Position numbers and translations under genes: made by a program | Assembly (NCBI RefSeq): GCF_017744955.1 | Contig: NZ_JAGIAG010000001.1 | Span: forward strand, 1 to 64,000 | Direction of reading: 5' to 3' | DNA length: 64,000 nt | Source: Dokdonella sp. | GTDB lineage: Bacteria; Pseudomonadota; Gammaproteobacteria; Xanthomonadales; Rhodanobacteraceae | Part shown: positions 57,112 to 64,000 of the stretch, in pieces | How the letters are laid out: each line of letters opens with the position of its first letter | Position numbering within the stretch: position 1 is the first letter of the stretch | Notes under the pieces: model-generated | Told to the model about the DNA's origin: nothing | The model's input: the letters and a program-made list of their open reading frames with translations, nothing else | The model's database searches: none

Positions 57112-57828
57112 ATGAAGCCGATGCCTTGCCTGTTCGCCCTGCTGTTGCTGGCGGGAAGCGCCGCCCCTGCCCTGGCCGCCGCCGAGTTCGACGAGGGCGA
57201 CCCGCTGATCCTCGACAGCGAAGGCTTCCTGAACGGTCATCAGGACATGCTCTCGCGCAATCGCGGCGCGTTCGAGTACAAGCGCCAGCGCTACGCGGAC
57301 GCCGCGCGCTACTTCCGCCACGCCGCGTTCTACGGCGACAAGCCGTCGCAGGCGATGCTGGCGATGATGCTGTGGAACGGCGAAGGCGTCGCCGTGGATC
57401 GCGCGCAGGCCTATGCCTGGATCGACCTCGCCGCCGAGCGCGGCTATCCGTCCTTCATCGCCACGCGCGAGAAATTCTGGGCCGCGCTCGGCGAGGACGA
57501 ACGTCGGCACGCGCTCGACGTCGGCCAGACCATCTACGCGACCTACGGCGACGAGCGCGCGCACGAGCGCCTGCGCTTCGAGATGTCGCGCGCGAAGCGC
57601 CAGCTCACCGGCAGCCGCCTCGGCCGGCCGGGCACCATCGCGGTGAACGTGCAGGGACCGGACGGACGGCGCTTCCGCCGCGTCGACGGCGCGTTGTTCT
57701 TCAGCGAGCGCTACTGGAATCCCGAAAGCTATCTCCAGTGGCAGGACCGGCATTGGGATCTGCCGCAGGGTCACGTCGAAGTCGGCCCGGTGCAGCCGAC
57801 GGCGGACGACCCCGGTTCGCCGCTGTAG
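57112..57828 (+). CDS. Secreted Sel1-repeat protein, paralogue 1
   Basis: The 238-residue protein has a signal peptide (1-22) and tandem Sel1-like motifs (QAMLAMMLWNGEGVAVDRAQ, AYAWIDLAAERGYPSF) after a shared opening with NGHQDMLSRNRGAFEYKRQR. A GGAGG precedes ATG 57112. It ends VEVGPVQP as do its neighbours. Sel1/TPR scaffolds bind proteins; the partner is unknown. First of three adjacent paralogues. Confidence 0.85.
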   Translation: MKPMPCLFALLLLAGSAAPALAAAEFDEGDPLILDSEGFLNGHQDMLSRNRGAFEYKRQRYADAARYFRHAAFYGDKPSQAMLAMMLWNGEGVAVDRAQAYAWIDLAAERGYPSFIATREKFWAALGEDERRHALDVGQTIYATYGDERAHERLRFEMSRAKRQLTGSRLGRPGTIAVNVQGPDGRRFRRVDGALFFSERYWNPESYLQWQDRHWDLPQGHVEVGPVQPTADDPGSPL

Positions 57829-57862
57829 GAATATCGACGTCTTGTCCGAGGAAAACCTGCCG

Positions 57863-58573
57863 ATGATTCCGATCCGCCGCCTGCTCGCCGCGGCCCTGCT
57901 CGCCGCCGCGCACGCCGGCGCATCGCCCCTGGCCGACCTGCGCGACGACGATCCGACGATCGTCAACGGCGAGGCCTTCCAGCGCAGTCATCCGGACCTG
58001 CTCTGGCGCAACCGCGGCATCTTCGAGTACCAGCGCCAGCGCTACGCCGACGCGGCGCGCTACTTCCGCGACGCCGCGTATTACGGCGACAAGCCCGCGC
58101 AGGCGATGCTGGCGATGATGTCGTGGAACGGCGAAGGCGCGGACACCGATCGCGCGCAGGCCTACGCCTGGATCGATCTGGCGGCCGAGCGCGGCTACGA
58201 ATCCCTGGTCGCCACGCGCGAAAAGTTCTGGGCCGCGCTCGACGAGATCGAACGCCGGCGCGCGCTCGATCTCGGCAAGGACCTCTACGCGAAGTACGGC
58301 GACGAACACGCCCGCGACCGCCTGGAGCGCGAAATCGTCCGCGCCAAGAACCAGCTCACCGGCAGCCATCTCGGCCGCGCGGGCACGATCGCGGTTCTCT
58401 TGCCGGGCCCCGACGGCCGCATGCGCCCGGTCGACGGTTCGCTGTTCTACAGCTCGCGTTACTGGGACCCGAAGAAGTACCGCGACTGGCAGGACCAGCG
58501 CTGGGAACTGCCGCAGGGCCACGTCGAAGTCGGTCCGGTGCAGCAGGCGGCGGAGCCCGATCCGGGCAGATAG
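57863..58573 (+). CDS. Secreted Sel1-repeat protein, paralogue 2
   Basis: ATG 57863 is preferred over a TTG at 57842 because GAGGA lies upstream and it gives a signal peptide. The 236-residue protein matches the preceding and following genes over its length (RSHPDLLWRNRGIFEYQRQR, QAMLAMMSWNGEGADTDRAQ, LTGSHLGRAGTIAVLLPGPD). It starts 34 bases after paralogue 1. Confidence 0.85.
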   Translation: MIPIRRLLAAALLAAAHAGASPLADLRDDDPTIVNGEAFQRSHPDLLWRNRGIFEYQRQRYADAARYFRDAAYYGDKPAQAMLAMMSWNGEGADTDRAQAYAWIDLAAERGYESLVATREKFWAALDEIERRRALDLGKDLYAKYGDEHARDRLEREIVRAKNQLTGSHLGRAGTIAVLLPGPDGRMRPVDGSLFYSSRYWDPKKYRDWQDQRWELPQGHVEVGPVQQAAEPDPGR

Positions 58574-58581
58574 GCTCGCCG

Positions 58582-59301
58582 ATGACTCTCCTCCGCCACG
58601 TTCTCGCTTCGCTGCTGATCGCGGTCGCGGCGAGCGCGTCGGCGTTGGCCGACGAGCGCGAGGACGATCCGCTGGTCGTCAACAGCGAATCCTTCCGGCG
58701 CGGCCACCCGGACCTGCTCTGGCGCAACCGGGGCGCCATCGCGTATCAGCAGAAGCGATACGAGGAAGCCGCCCACCGTTTCCGCGACGCGGCCCGCTAC
58801 GGCGACAAGCCCTCGCAGGCGATGCTGGCGATGATGTTGTGGAATGGCGACGGCATCCAGGCCGACCGCGTGCAGGCCTATGCCTGGATCGACGTCGCCG
58901 CCGAACGTGGCTATCCGTCCTTCCTCGCCACGCGCGAGAGATTCCGGGCAGCCTTGAGCGAGGACGAGCGCCGGCGCGCGGCCGACCTGGGCAAGGAGCT
59001 GTACGCGAAATACGGCGACGAACACGCCAAGAAGCGGCTCAATCTCGAAATGACGCGCGAGAAGCTCAAGCTCACCGGCAGCCATCTCGGCCGACCGCAA
59101 GGCATGGTCATGCTGCTGCCCGGCCCGGACGGGCGCCCTCGCGCGATTCTCGATACGGTGTTCTGGAGCCCGCGCTACTGGAGCCCGCAGCAGTACTGGA
59201 CCCTGCAGGACCGCGTCTGGGAGCCGTCGAAAGGCCGCGTCGACGTCGGCCCGGTGCAGCCGGTCGACGCGCAGCCGCCGGCGTCTCCGGAAGAACCGTG
59301 A
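58582..59301 (+). CDS. Secreted Sel1-repeat protein, paralogue 3
   Basis: The 239-residue protein has a signal peptide (1-23, ending ASALAD) and Sel1 repeats (QAMLAMMLWNGDGIQADRVQ, AYAWIDVAAERGYPSF). It diverges more at its C-terminus, with a Pro-rich tail. It starts eight bases after paralogue 2, completing a tight tandem triplication. Confidence 0.85.
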   Translation: MTLLRHVLASLLIAVAASASALADEREDDPLVVNSESFRRGHPDLLWRNRGAIAYQQKRYEEAAHRFRDAARYGDKPSQAMLAMMLWNGDGIQADRVQAYAWIDVAAERGYPSFLATRERFRAALSEDERRRAADLGKELYAKYGDEHAKKRLNLEMTREKLKLTGSHLGRPQGMVMLLPGPDGRPRAILDTVFWSPRYWSPQQYWTLQDRVWEPSKGRVDVGPVQPVDAQPPASPEEP

Positions 59302-59371
59302 CGCGCCGAGCGTCGCCTGATCCGGCGCCGCTCGGGCTAGGATAGCGGCCCGCTCGAGGTCCGCGTCCGCG

Positions 59372-60016
59372 ATGGCGAAATTGCATTTCTATTATTCGGC
59401 GATGAACGCCGGCAAGACGACCACGCTGCTGCAGAGCGCGTACAACTACCGCGAACGCGGCCTGCGGCCGCTGATCCTGACGCCGCAGCTCGACACGCGC
59501 GCCGGCGTCGGCGTGGTCGCCTCGCGCATCGGGCTGCGTTCGCAGGCGCAGCGTTTCGCGAAGGACGACGACCTGCGCGCGCTGGTCGAGGCCGACGTCG
59601 CCGCGCACGGCCGGCTCGACTGCGTGCTCGTCGACGAGGCGCAGTTCCTGTCCAAGGCGCAGGTGTGGCAGATCAGCGACGTGGTCGACGTGCTCGGCAT
59701 TCCGGTGCTCGCCTACGGCCTGCGCACGGATTTCCGCGGCGAGCCGTTCGAAGGCAGCCTGTACCTCCTCGCCTGGTCCGACGCGCTGATCGAGATCAAG
59801 ACGATCTGCCACACCGGCAAGAAGGCGACGATGGTCGTGCGCGTCGACGAGCACGGCCGCGCCGTCACCGACGGTCCGCAGGTTGAGATCGGCGGCAACG
59901 AGCGCTATGTCTCGGTGAGTCGCGCCGAGTTCAAGAAGATCATGGCCGGCGAGAACTCCGTCGAACTGCAGCAGGCCGTGCTGCCGCTCGACGCTCCGAA
60001 GAAGGATCGAGAATGA
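59372..60016 (+). CDS. tdk: Thymidine kinase
   Basis: Phosphorylates thymidine for dTMP salvage. The 214-residue type II enzyme has P-loop [13 protein letters not shown] (about 9-21), VDEAQFL (catalytic Glu in DEAQF), and YGLRTDF, with lasso loop [10 protein letters not shown]. The zinc positions expected in this family are mostly absent: only one Cys is present in TICHTG and the YVSVCxxH equivalent reads YVSVSRAEF. It shares an ATGA with the next gene. Confidence 0.93.
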   Translation: MAKLHFYYSAMNAGKTTTLLQSAYNYRERGLRPLILTPQLDTRAGVGVVASRIGLRSQAQRFAKDDDLRALVEADVAAHGRLDCVLVDEAQFLSKAQVWQISDVVDVLGIPVLAYGLRTDFRGEPFEGSLYLLAWSDALIEIKTICHTGKKATMVVRVDEHGRAVTDGPQVEIGGNERYVSVSRAEFKKIMAGENSVELQQAVLPLDAPKKDRE

Positions 60017-60774
60017 GCGAAGCGAATTGGCCGCGTCCGCAGTGGCGCGACAGCGGCGACCAGGCCTTTCTGTTGTGGTTCGTGTTCGGCGATTTCGGCG
60101 AGGACCTGCGCATCGACGCCGAGCGCTACCGCACGCGCGGCACGCCCGCGGGCATCGAAGTCGTCCGCTACGTCAACCGCGAGCTGGCCAAGTGGGACGG
60201 CTACCCGCTCTCCGGCACGCTCGGCCGCCTGCTCTGGGAAGAGAACGCGCGCCTGTTCGAGCAGGCCAAGCACGCCGGCGAATGCGTGATGCTGCGCGGC
60301 GCGATCGCCGACCCCGCCGACCTTGACGGGCTGCGCGACCTGGTCGGCACGATCACCGCGCTGACCGACCGCGGCGGCGTGGCGGTGATCGATCCGCAGA
60401 CGCTGTCGATGTTCGACGCCGCCGAATGGCGCCGGCGCTACTTCGCCGCCGACACGCTCAACGCGCGCGACCACGTGCTGATCCTGTGCGACGAGGATTC
60501 CCGCAACGACGGGCGCCTGCACGTGCACACCCGCGGCCTGCGCAAGTTCGCGCGGCCCGACATCAGCGTGCGCAACGTGCCGAGCGACGCGACCGACCTC
60601 GCCGGCGGCATGGCCGAGCGCTTCGTCGCGTTCCAGGTGGCCGGCGGCGTGGTCGAGGACGGCCACACCGTCGAGATCGACGGCGCGCCGGACGGCATGA
60701 CCGTCCGCATCGCCGGCGCCGAAGACGACCCGGAATTCAACAACCGCCACCTGGCGCTGCGCTGGCCGGATTGA
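60013..60774 (+). CDS. Unknown protein coupled to tdk
   Basis: The 253-residue protein begins in the tdk stop codon (ATGA overlap), so the pair is translationally coupled. It has no signal peptide or membrane segment. Landmarks include [59 protein letters not shown] and [13 protein letters not shown] do not recognise the family. The conserved [15 protein letters not shown] block looks like a shared motif, but no catalytic site is clear. Function unknown; a soluble protein acting with tdk or in nucleotide metabolism cannot be excluded. Confidence 0.72.
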   Translation: MSEANWPRPQWRDSGDQAFLLWFVFGDFGEDLRIDAERYRTRGTPAGIEVVRYVNRELAKWDGYPLSGTLGRLLWEENARLFEQAKHAGECVMLRGAIADPADLDGLRDLVGTITALTDRGGVAVIDPQTLSMFDAAEWRRRYFAADTLNARDHVLILCDEDSRNDGRLHVHTRGLRKFARPDISVRNVPSDATDLAGGMAERFVAFQVAGGVVEDGHTVEIDGAPDGMTVRIAGAEDDPEFNNRHLALRWPD

Positions 60775-60810
60775 AAGAAAAAGGCCGCGCGCGCCGAAGC
60801 GCGCACGGCC
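60774..60810 (-). terminator. Rho-independent terminator on the minus strand
   Basis: Minus-strand hairpin GGCCGTGCGCGC-TTCG-GCGCGCGCGGCC (12 positions, one mismatch) with a UUCG loop, followed by TTTTTCTTT. It faces opposite to the upstream tdk-linked gene. A stop codon in a gene-like frame lies 15 bases before it. Confidence 0.8.
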
Positions 60811-61383
60811 GGGGCTCCCCGCCCGTTACCGTCCGTCCTGCTCAGCCGCCTTCACGGTCTTGCTCTTCTCGCTCAGTGGGCGCACCGGCGCGAGCTCATG
60901 GATTCAATACGCGATATCGCGGCGAAAAAGGACACGCGTCGTGATCGGCACGTCCGGATCGCAACCCCGCCCGGCGGGCGGACGAACGGAAACGACGGTC
61001 TCCGCTCCGACCGTTACCGTCGGCCGCACGAGCCGGGCCGGTGCGGCCATCGAAATTACCGAATCGTTACCCGTTCTTGGTTGCGACGCTTCTTTCGCGG
61101 CGGCAATGTTGCCCCCGGCCTTTGGCCCGGCTCGACGTCGCGCGGAGGGAAGGAGCCGCGCGGTTGAGAAGCCGCGACACCACCGCTGGAATCTTCATCG
61201 GACGAGGACGCAGGGACGTATGCCAAGACAGGTGAGCCTGACGGTCGGAGCGGTGGCGATGCTCGCCTCGGAACGGCGCGAACGGACGCACGCCGCGGCG
61301 CTCGACCCGCGAAACCTGCGGCGGGCGGCGGGCGAAAGCCGGCGCCCGGCCACCTGCTGCCGCGGCGCGGCGACGGAGACGCC
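60775..61383. other. 609-bp gene-poor region
   Basis: Holds a minus-strand terminator (60774-60810), a short gene remnant (60826-60903), a CCGCCC/GGGCGG palindrome near 60968-60982, and dispersed repeat-like DNA at about 61067-61190 whose translations contain the 'ERSVATKNG'/'FLVATLLSRR' strings typical of intergenic repeats. An ATG at 61220 opens a 55-codon Arg-rich frame that overlaps the next start (ATGA). It has no recognisable features and I do not call it a gene. Confidence 0.6.
60826..60903 (-). pseudogene. 3' remnant of an unknown gene before a terminator
   Basis: A minus-strand frame closed upstream by TGA (60904-60906) reads IHELAPVRPLSEKSK... for 25 codons to a TAA stop (60826-60828), using GC-ending codons like real genes here. 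The intrinsic terminator begins 15 bases later. Upstream DNA has no matching frame, so the body of the gene is probably deleted. A very short genuine ORF starting at a GTG is the alternative. Confidence 0.3.
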
Positions 61384-62328
61384 ATGAAGCGCTCCACCCA
61401 ACTGCTGTGGTTCGCGGCACTGGTCGCGATCTTCATCGTCTTCTACTGGCTCGACCGTCACCGCACGTCCTCGCCGGACGAGGCGCCGCGCTCCGATCCT
61501 GCGCCGGTCGCGACCGAAGAACCCGCCGTGACCGACCCATCGCTCGCGACTCCAGCCGCAGCCGAGCCGTTGGCCGTCAAGCCGGCGGACGCGCCGTACA
61601 GCGAGTTGCCGCGCTGGGACGCGCCGCTCGACCAGGCCGCGCCGCGCCTGCGCGAACTGGGCGATGCCGGCGACACCTGGGCGCTGCTCGAGCTGGCGAA
61701 CCGGCTGCACGCCTGCACCCCCGCCGAGCAACGACGATCGGCGGCGTCCGACGAGCAGGACCGACGTTCCATCGAAGAAGACGCGAAGGACGAGCGCTGG
61801 ACCGAAGCGCAACGCACGAATCGCAGGCGCAACGCGCAATGGCGCATCGACAGGAATGCCGCCGTGCGCGCGGGTTGCGAGAAGACCGACGCGGACCTGC
61901 GCGCGAACTGGCTCGACCCGCTCGATCGCGCGGCCCAGGCCGGCAATACGGCGGCGATGCGGCAGTACGCGAAATCGGCGATCGAGCCCTACGATGCGGT
62001 GAACGCCGACGACGCGATCGCCCGCCGCGACAAGGCGCGCGCGTATCTGCTCGAAGCGGTCCGGCGCGGCGACGCGGGAAGCCTGGCGGATCTCGCCCAG
62101 GCCTACTCCGCGGATGCCGCCGACGCGCCGCGTCTGTACCCGCCCGATCCGGTTCAGTCCTACCTCTACGCCTACGCCGGCTCGCTGGCCCGCGGCCTCA
62201 CGCCCGTCCTGTACGGGAATCTCGACGCGATCATGGCCGAGAGCGCGAAGTCGCTGGACGCGCGCCAGCTCGCCGAAGCGCAAACACGCGGTCGGCGCAC
62301 CTACGAACAGTGCTGCTCCGCGCGCTGA
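61384..62328 (+). CDS. Membrane-anchored Sel1/TPR-like protein
   Basis: The 314-residue protein has an N-terminal membrane segment (about 6-22), a Pro/Ala/Asp-rich periplasmic linker, and helical repeats with Sel1-like turns (WLDPLDRAAQAGNTAAMRQYAK, AYLLEAVRRGDAGSLADLAQ, in pieces). It has several Cys. It is likely a bitopic periplasmic scaffold. It lies between the gene-poor region and a convergent OmpA-type gene, near the three secreted Sel1 paralogues. Confidence 0.7.
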   Translation: MKRSTQLLWFAALVAIFIVFYWLDRHRTSSPDEAPRSDPAPVATEEPAVTDPSLATPAAAEPLAVKPADAPYSELPRWDAPLDQAAPRLRELGDAGDTWALLELANRLHACTPAEQRRSAASDEQDRRSIEEDAKDERWTEAQRTNRRRNAQWRIDRNAAVRAGCEKTDADLRANWLDPLDRAAQAGNTAAMRQYAKSAIEPYDAVNADDAIARRDKARAYLLEAVRRGDAGSLADLAQAYSADAADAPRLYPPDPVQSYLYAYAGSLARGLTPVLYGNLDAIMAESAKSLDARQLAEAQTRGRRTYEQCCSAR

Positions 62329-62418
62329 GCGCCGCTGCGCCGGCTCAGCGCCGGCGGCGTGCGCTGCGGAGCGTCGATCGCCGCACGCGCGCGATCGTGC
62401 GGACCGCCTCTCCACCCG

Positions 62419-63486
62419 TCATAGCTTGACCAGTTCCACACGCCGGTTCCTGGCGCGGCCGTCCTCGCTGTCGTTGGACGCCAGCGGCGAGGCGCTGCCC
62501 ATGCCCTGCGCGAGCAGGCGTTCGGCGGCGATGCCGTGCTGCGCGGCGAGCGCGGCGACGACCGCGTCGGCACGGCGCCGCGACAGCTCCAGGTTGTGCG
62601 CTGCGCCGCCGACGTTGTCGGTATGCCCGACCACCATCAGCTTCAGCGCCGGATCCCCGTTCAGCAGCGCGGCGATCTCGCCGAGCTGGGCGGCCGAATC
62701 CGGCCGCAGCGTGGCCTGGTCGAAATCGAACAGGATGCCGTACAGCGCCACCTTGCCGCCGCTCGCGATCGCGCTGCCCATGTCGGCCGCCTTGACCGTG
62801 ACCATCTTCTGCTCGCGCGGCTTCGCCTCGAGCGTCACCACCAGCGCGAACGTGCGTCCGTCGAACGCCTTGCAGTACATGCTATCCCTGGCGGTCCAGG
62901 CGAGCACGGCGAGATGCGTTTCGACGCCGCCGCGCTCCACGCGCATGACCGCGTAGCGTGGATCGGCGCGGCTGGTGACGACCGCGCAGTAGGCGTTGCT
63001 GAACGCCTTGGCGTCGATCCGATCCTTCGGGAACAGCAGGTCGCCGATGCCGACGCGGCCGCCGCCGTGGCCGGCGCCCGAGTCGGTGTCGCCGCCGCAG
63101 GCGTCGGCGCGGCATTCGTACAGACGCTGCCCGCCGGCCTCCTCGATCGCCTGCTGATAGTTGCGCACGGCCTCCAGCGGGGTGCGTTCCGGCGGCAGCA
63201 GATAGACCGCCCGCGTCAACGTGCCCTCGAGCATCCGCGTGTCCTTCGCCGCCAGCACGCGGTTGTTCATGCCGTCGCGCTGCTCGGGCTCGACCGGCTC
63301 CAGCACGGACGCCGGCAGCGCGATCTCGTCGAACGCCCCCGCCTTGTACTCGACGATCAGACTGCCTTCGTAGCGGGCGAGGCCGGCGGGATCGCGCGCG
63401 CCCGCGAGGTCGGCGTCGGGTAGAACCGCGTCGGCCAGCGCGAGGGCGGGCACCAGGCCGCAAAGCAGGGCGAAGACGATGCGCAT
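62419..63486 (-). CDS. DUF4892/OmpA-family envelope protein
   Basis: The 355-residue protein has a signal peptide (1-18, ending ALALAD), an N-terminal DUF4892-like domain (ARYEGSLIVEYKAG, LTRAVYLLPPERTPLEAVRN, LYECRADACGG), and a C-terminal OmpA peptidoglycan-binding domain (ILFDFDQATLRPDSAAQL, VGHTDNVGGAAHNLELSRRR, ARNRRVELVKL). It probably links outer membrane and cell wall. It is divergent from the partial gene at the right edge. Confidence 0.9.
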   Translation of the reverse strand: MRIVFALLCGLVPALALADAVLPDADLAGARDPAGLARYEGSLIVEYKAGAFDEIALPASVLEPVEPEQRDGMNNRVLAAKDTRMLEGTLTRAVYLLPPERTPLEAVRNYQQAIEEAGGQRLYECRADACGGDTDSGAGHGGGRVGIGDLLFPKDRIDAKAFSNAYCAVVTSRADPRYAVMRVERGGVETHLAVLAWTARDSMYCKAFDGRTFALVVTLEAKPREQKMVTVKAADMGSAIASGGKVALYGILFDFDQATLRPDSAAQLGEIAALLNGDPALKLMVVGHTDNVGGAAHNLELSRRRADAVVAALAAQHGIAAERLLAQGMGSASPLASNDSEDGRARNRRVELVKL

Positions 63487-63616
63487 CGGGAAGCTCCGGA
63501 GGAAAGTTTCCCGGTAGTACGCAGGAAGGCGGCGGAGCGGGACATCGATACTGGCCGGCCCGTGCCGGATGCGTCATGCTCCTTTCCGTTCTCGGTCGAC
63601 TTCGCCGGAGGAATCC

Positions 63617-64000
63617 ATGTTTCGATCGACACTCCTCGTCTTGCTACTGATCGTCGCGACCGCCATCTTCGGCCGCGCGGCCGCCGCGCCCGGTCCCGAC
63701 CCGGAGATCCTCGCCGTGGTGGGACGTCTCGTCAGCATCAAACGATTGCCCAGTCCCTGCGAGCGCAAGGACGGCTCCGCGGAACCGGACTGCATCACGC
63801 TGGACGGTCTTTACGAAGCGAAGTACGAAATCCAATCGGTGTTGAGCGGGACGACTCACGGGCCGGAAATTTCGTTCCGCATTGCTGACCACTACGGCTT
63901 CCCGCGCTTCGCGCACTATCGCGACGCGCTGCTCTTCGTGACGATCCACGCCGACGGAAACGTTCTGCAGAAATATCAGGGCTACGCGGTGCATCGCACC
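63617..64000 (+). CDS. Secreted protein of unknown function, 3' end outside window
   Basis: ATG 63617 is preceded by a good GGAGG. It encodes at least 128 residues, with a signal peptide (MFRSTLLVLLLIVATAIFG..., ending RAAAAP) and a mature part with CERKDGSAEPDC and LYEAKYEIQSVLSGTTHGPE. It runs off the window. No family was recognised. The visible part could be a beta-sandwich-like domain, but this is a guess. Confidence 0.72.
   Translation, partial: MFRSTLLVLLLIVATAIFGRAAAAPGPDPEILAVVGRLVSIKRLPSPCERKDGSAEPDCITLDGLYEAKYEIQSVLSGTTHGPEISFRIADHYGFPRFAHYRDALLFVTIHADGNVLQKYQGYAVHRT

Noticed and set aside
61220..61387. 55-codon frame overlapping the 61384 gene start by ATGA
   Set aside because: Arg-rich composition, no family resemblance, lies in repeat-like DNA. 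The overlap could be chance.

Overview
The window is GC-rich chromosomal DNA of a gammaproteobacterium, most likely order Lysobacterales (Xanthomonadales), perhaps a Rhodanobacteraceae/Dokdonella-like or Lysobacter-like organism. This placement is inferred from gene order (tyrS before an rRNA operon; coaBC-dut-algC; paired DUF1800/DUF1501 genes), from dense GC-ending codons, and from frequent GTG starts. No virus, plasmid, transposase, CRISPR array or tRNA gene was seen. It reads as a housekeeping segment with several lineage-specific secreted proteins.

Layout. 1-930: the 5' end of a 16S rRNA gene leaving the window on the minus strand, with a leader carrying a boxA-like site and three tandem near-identical promoters. 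930-7077: tyrS, then cell-wall recycling genes (M23 endopeptidase, anmK, ampG) and xthA. 7222-13785: pyrE, a DUF4124 protein, and the algC-dut-coaBC operon divergent from radC. 13872-24822: exported proteins (DUF1501/DUF1800 pair, two PQQ-type sugar dehydrogenases, a PQQ-like propeller) around argS and a SPOR protein. 24833-28869: an NAD-dependent dehydrogenase and polyamine genes speA and speE. 28866-34689: a large exported propeller, a small membrane protein, an ABC ATPase and gamma-glutamyltransferase. 34799-39881: orphan ParA, EF-hand protein, sixA-yceI-phospholipase-D lipoprotein, YkvA protein. 40097-48194: thiolase, 2OG-Fe(II) oxygenase, LpxL-like acyltransferase, ntrBC and plsB. 48521-52650: two lipoproteins flanking a candidate small RNA, and two transporters. 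52796-60774: rep-like helicase, beta-helix protein, sirtuin, three tandem Sel1-repeat paralogues, tdk with a coupled unknown gene. 60775-64000: a gene-poor gap with a terminator, a Sel1-like membrane protein, an OmpA-type protein and a partial secreted protein.

The most interesting signals are: (i) a short motif, roughly [IL]-F-x-D-G-F-[DE], ending four exported proteins of unrelated architecture (a variant begins a fifth mature protein); (ii) a minus-strand transcription unit at about 49541-49693 with a near-consensus promoter (17-base spacer), C-rich body and intrinsic terminator but no credible ORF, a candidate unannotated sRNA; (iii) a 17-bp NtrC-type palindrome abutting the ntrB start codon; (iv) a triplicated rRNA promoter module in which each copy has an AT-centred inverted repeat upstream of -35; (v) a thymidine kinase that seems to lack its zinc ligands; and (vi) a terminator-linked gene remnant at 60774-60903.
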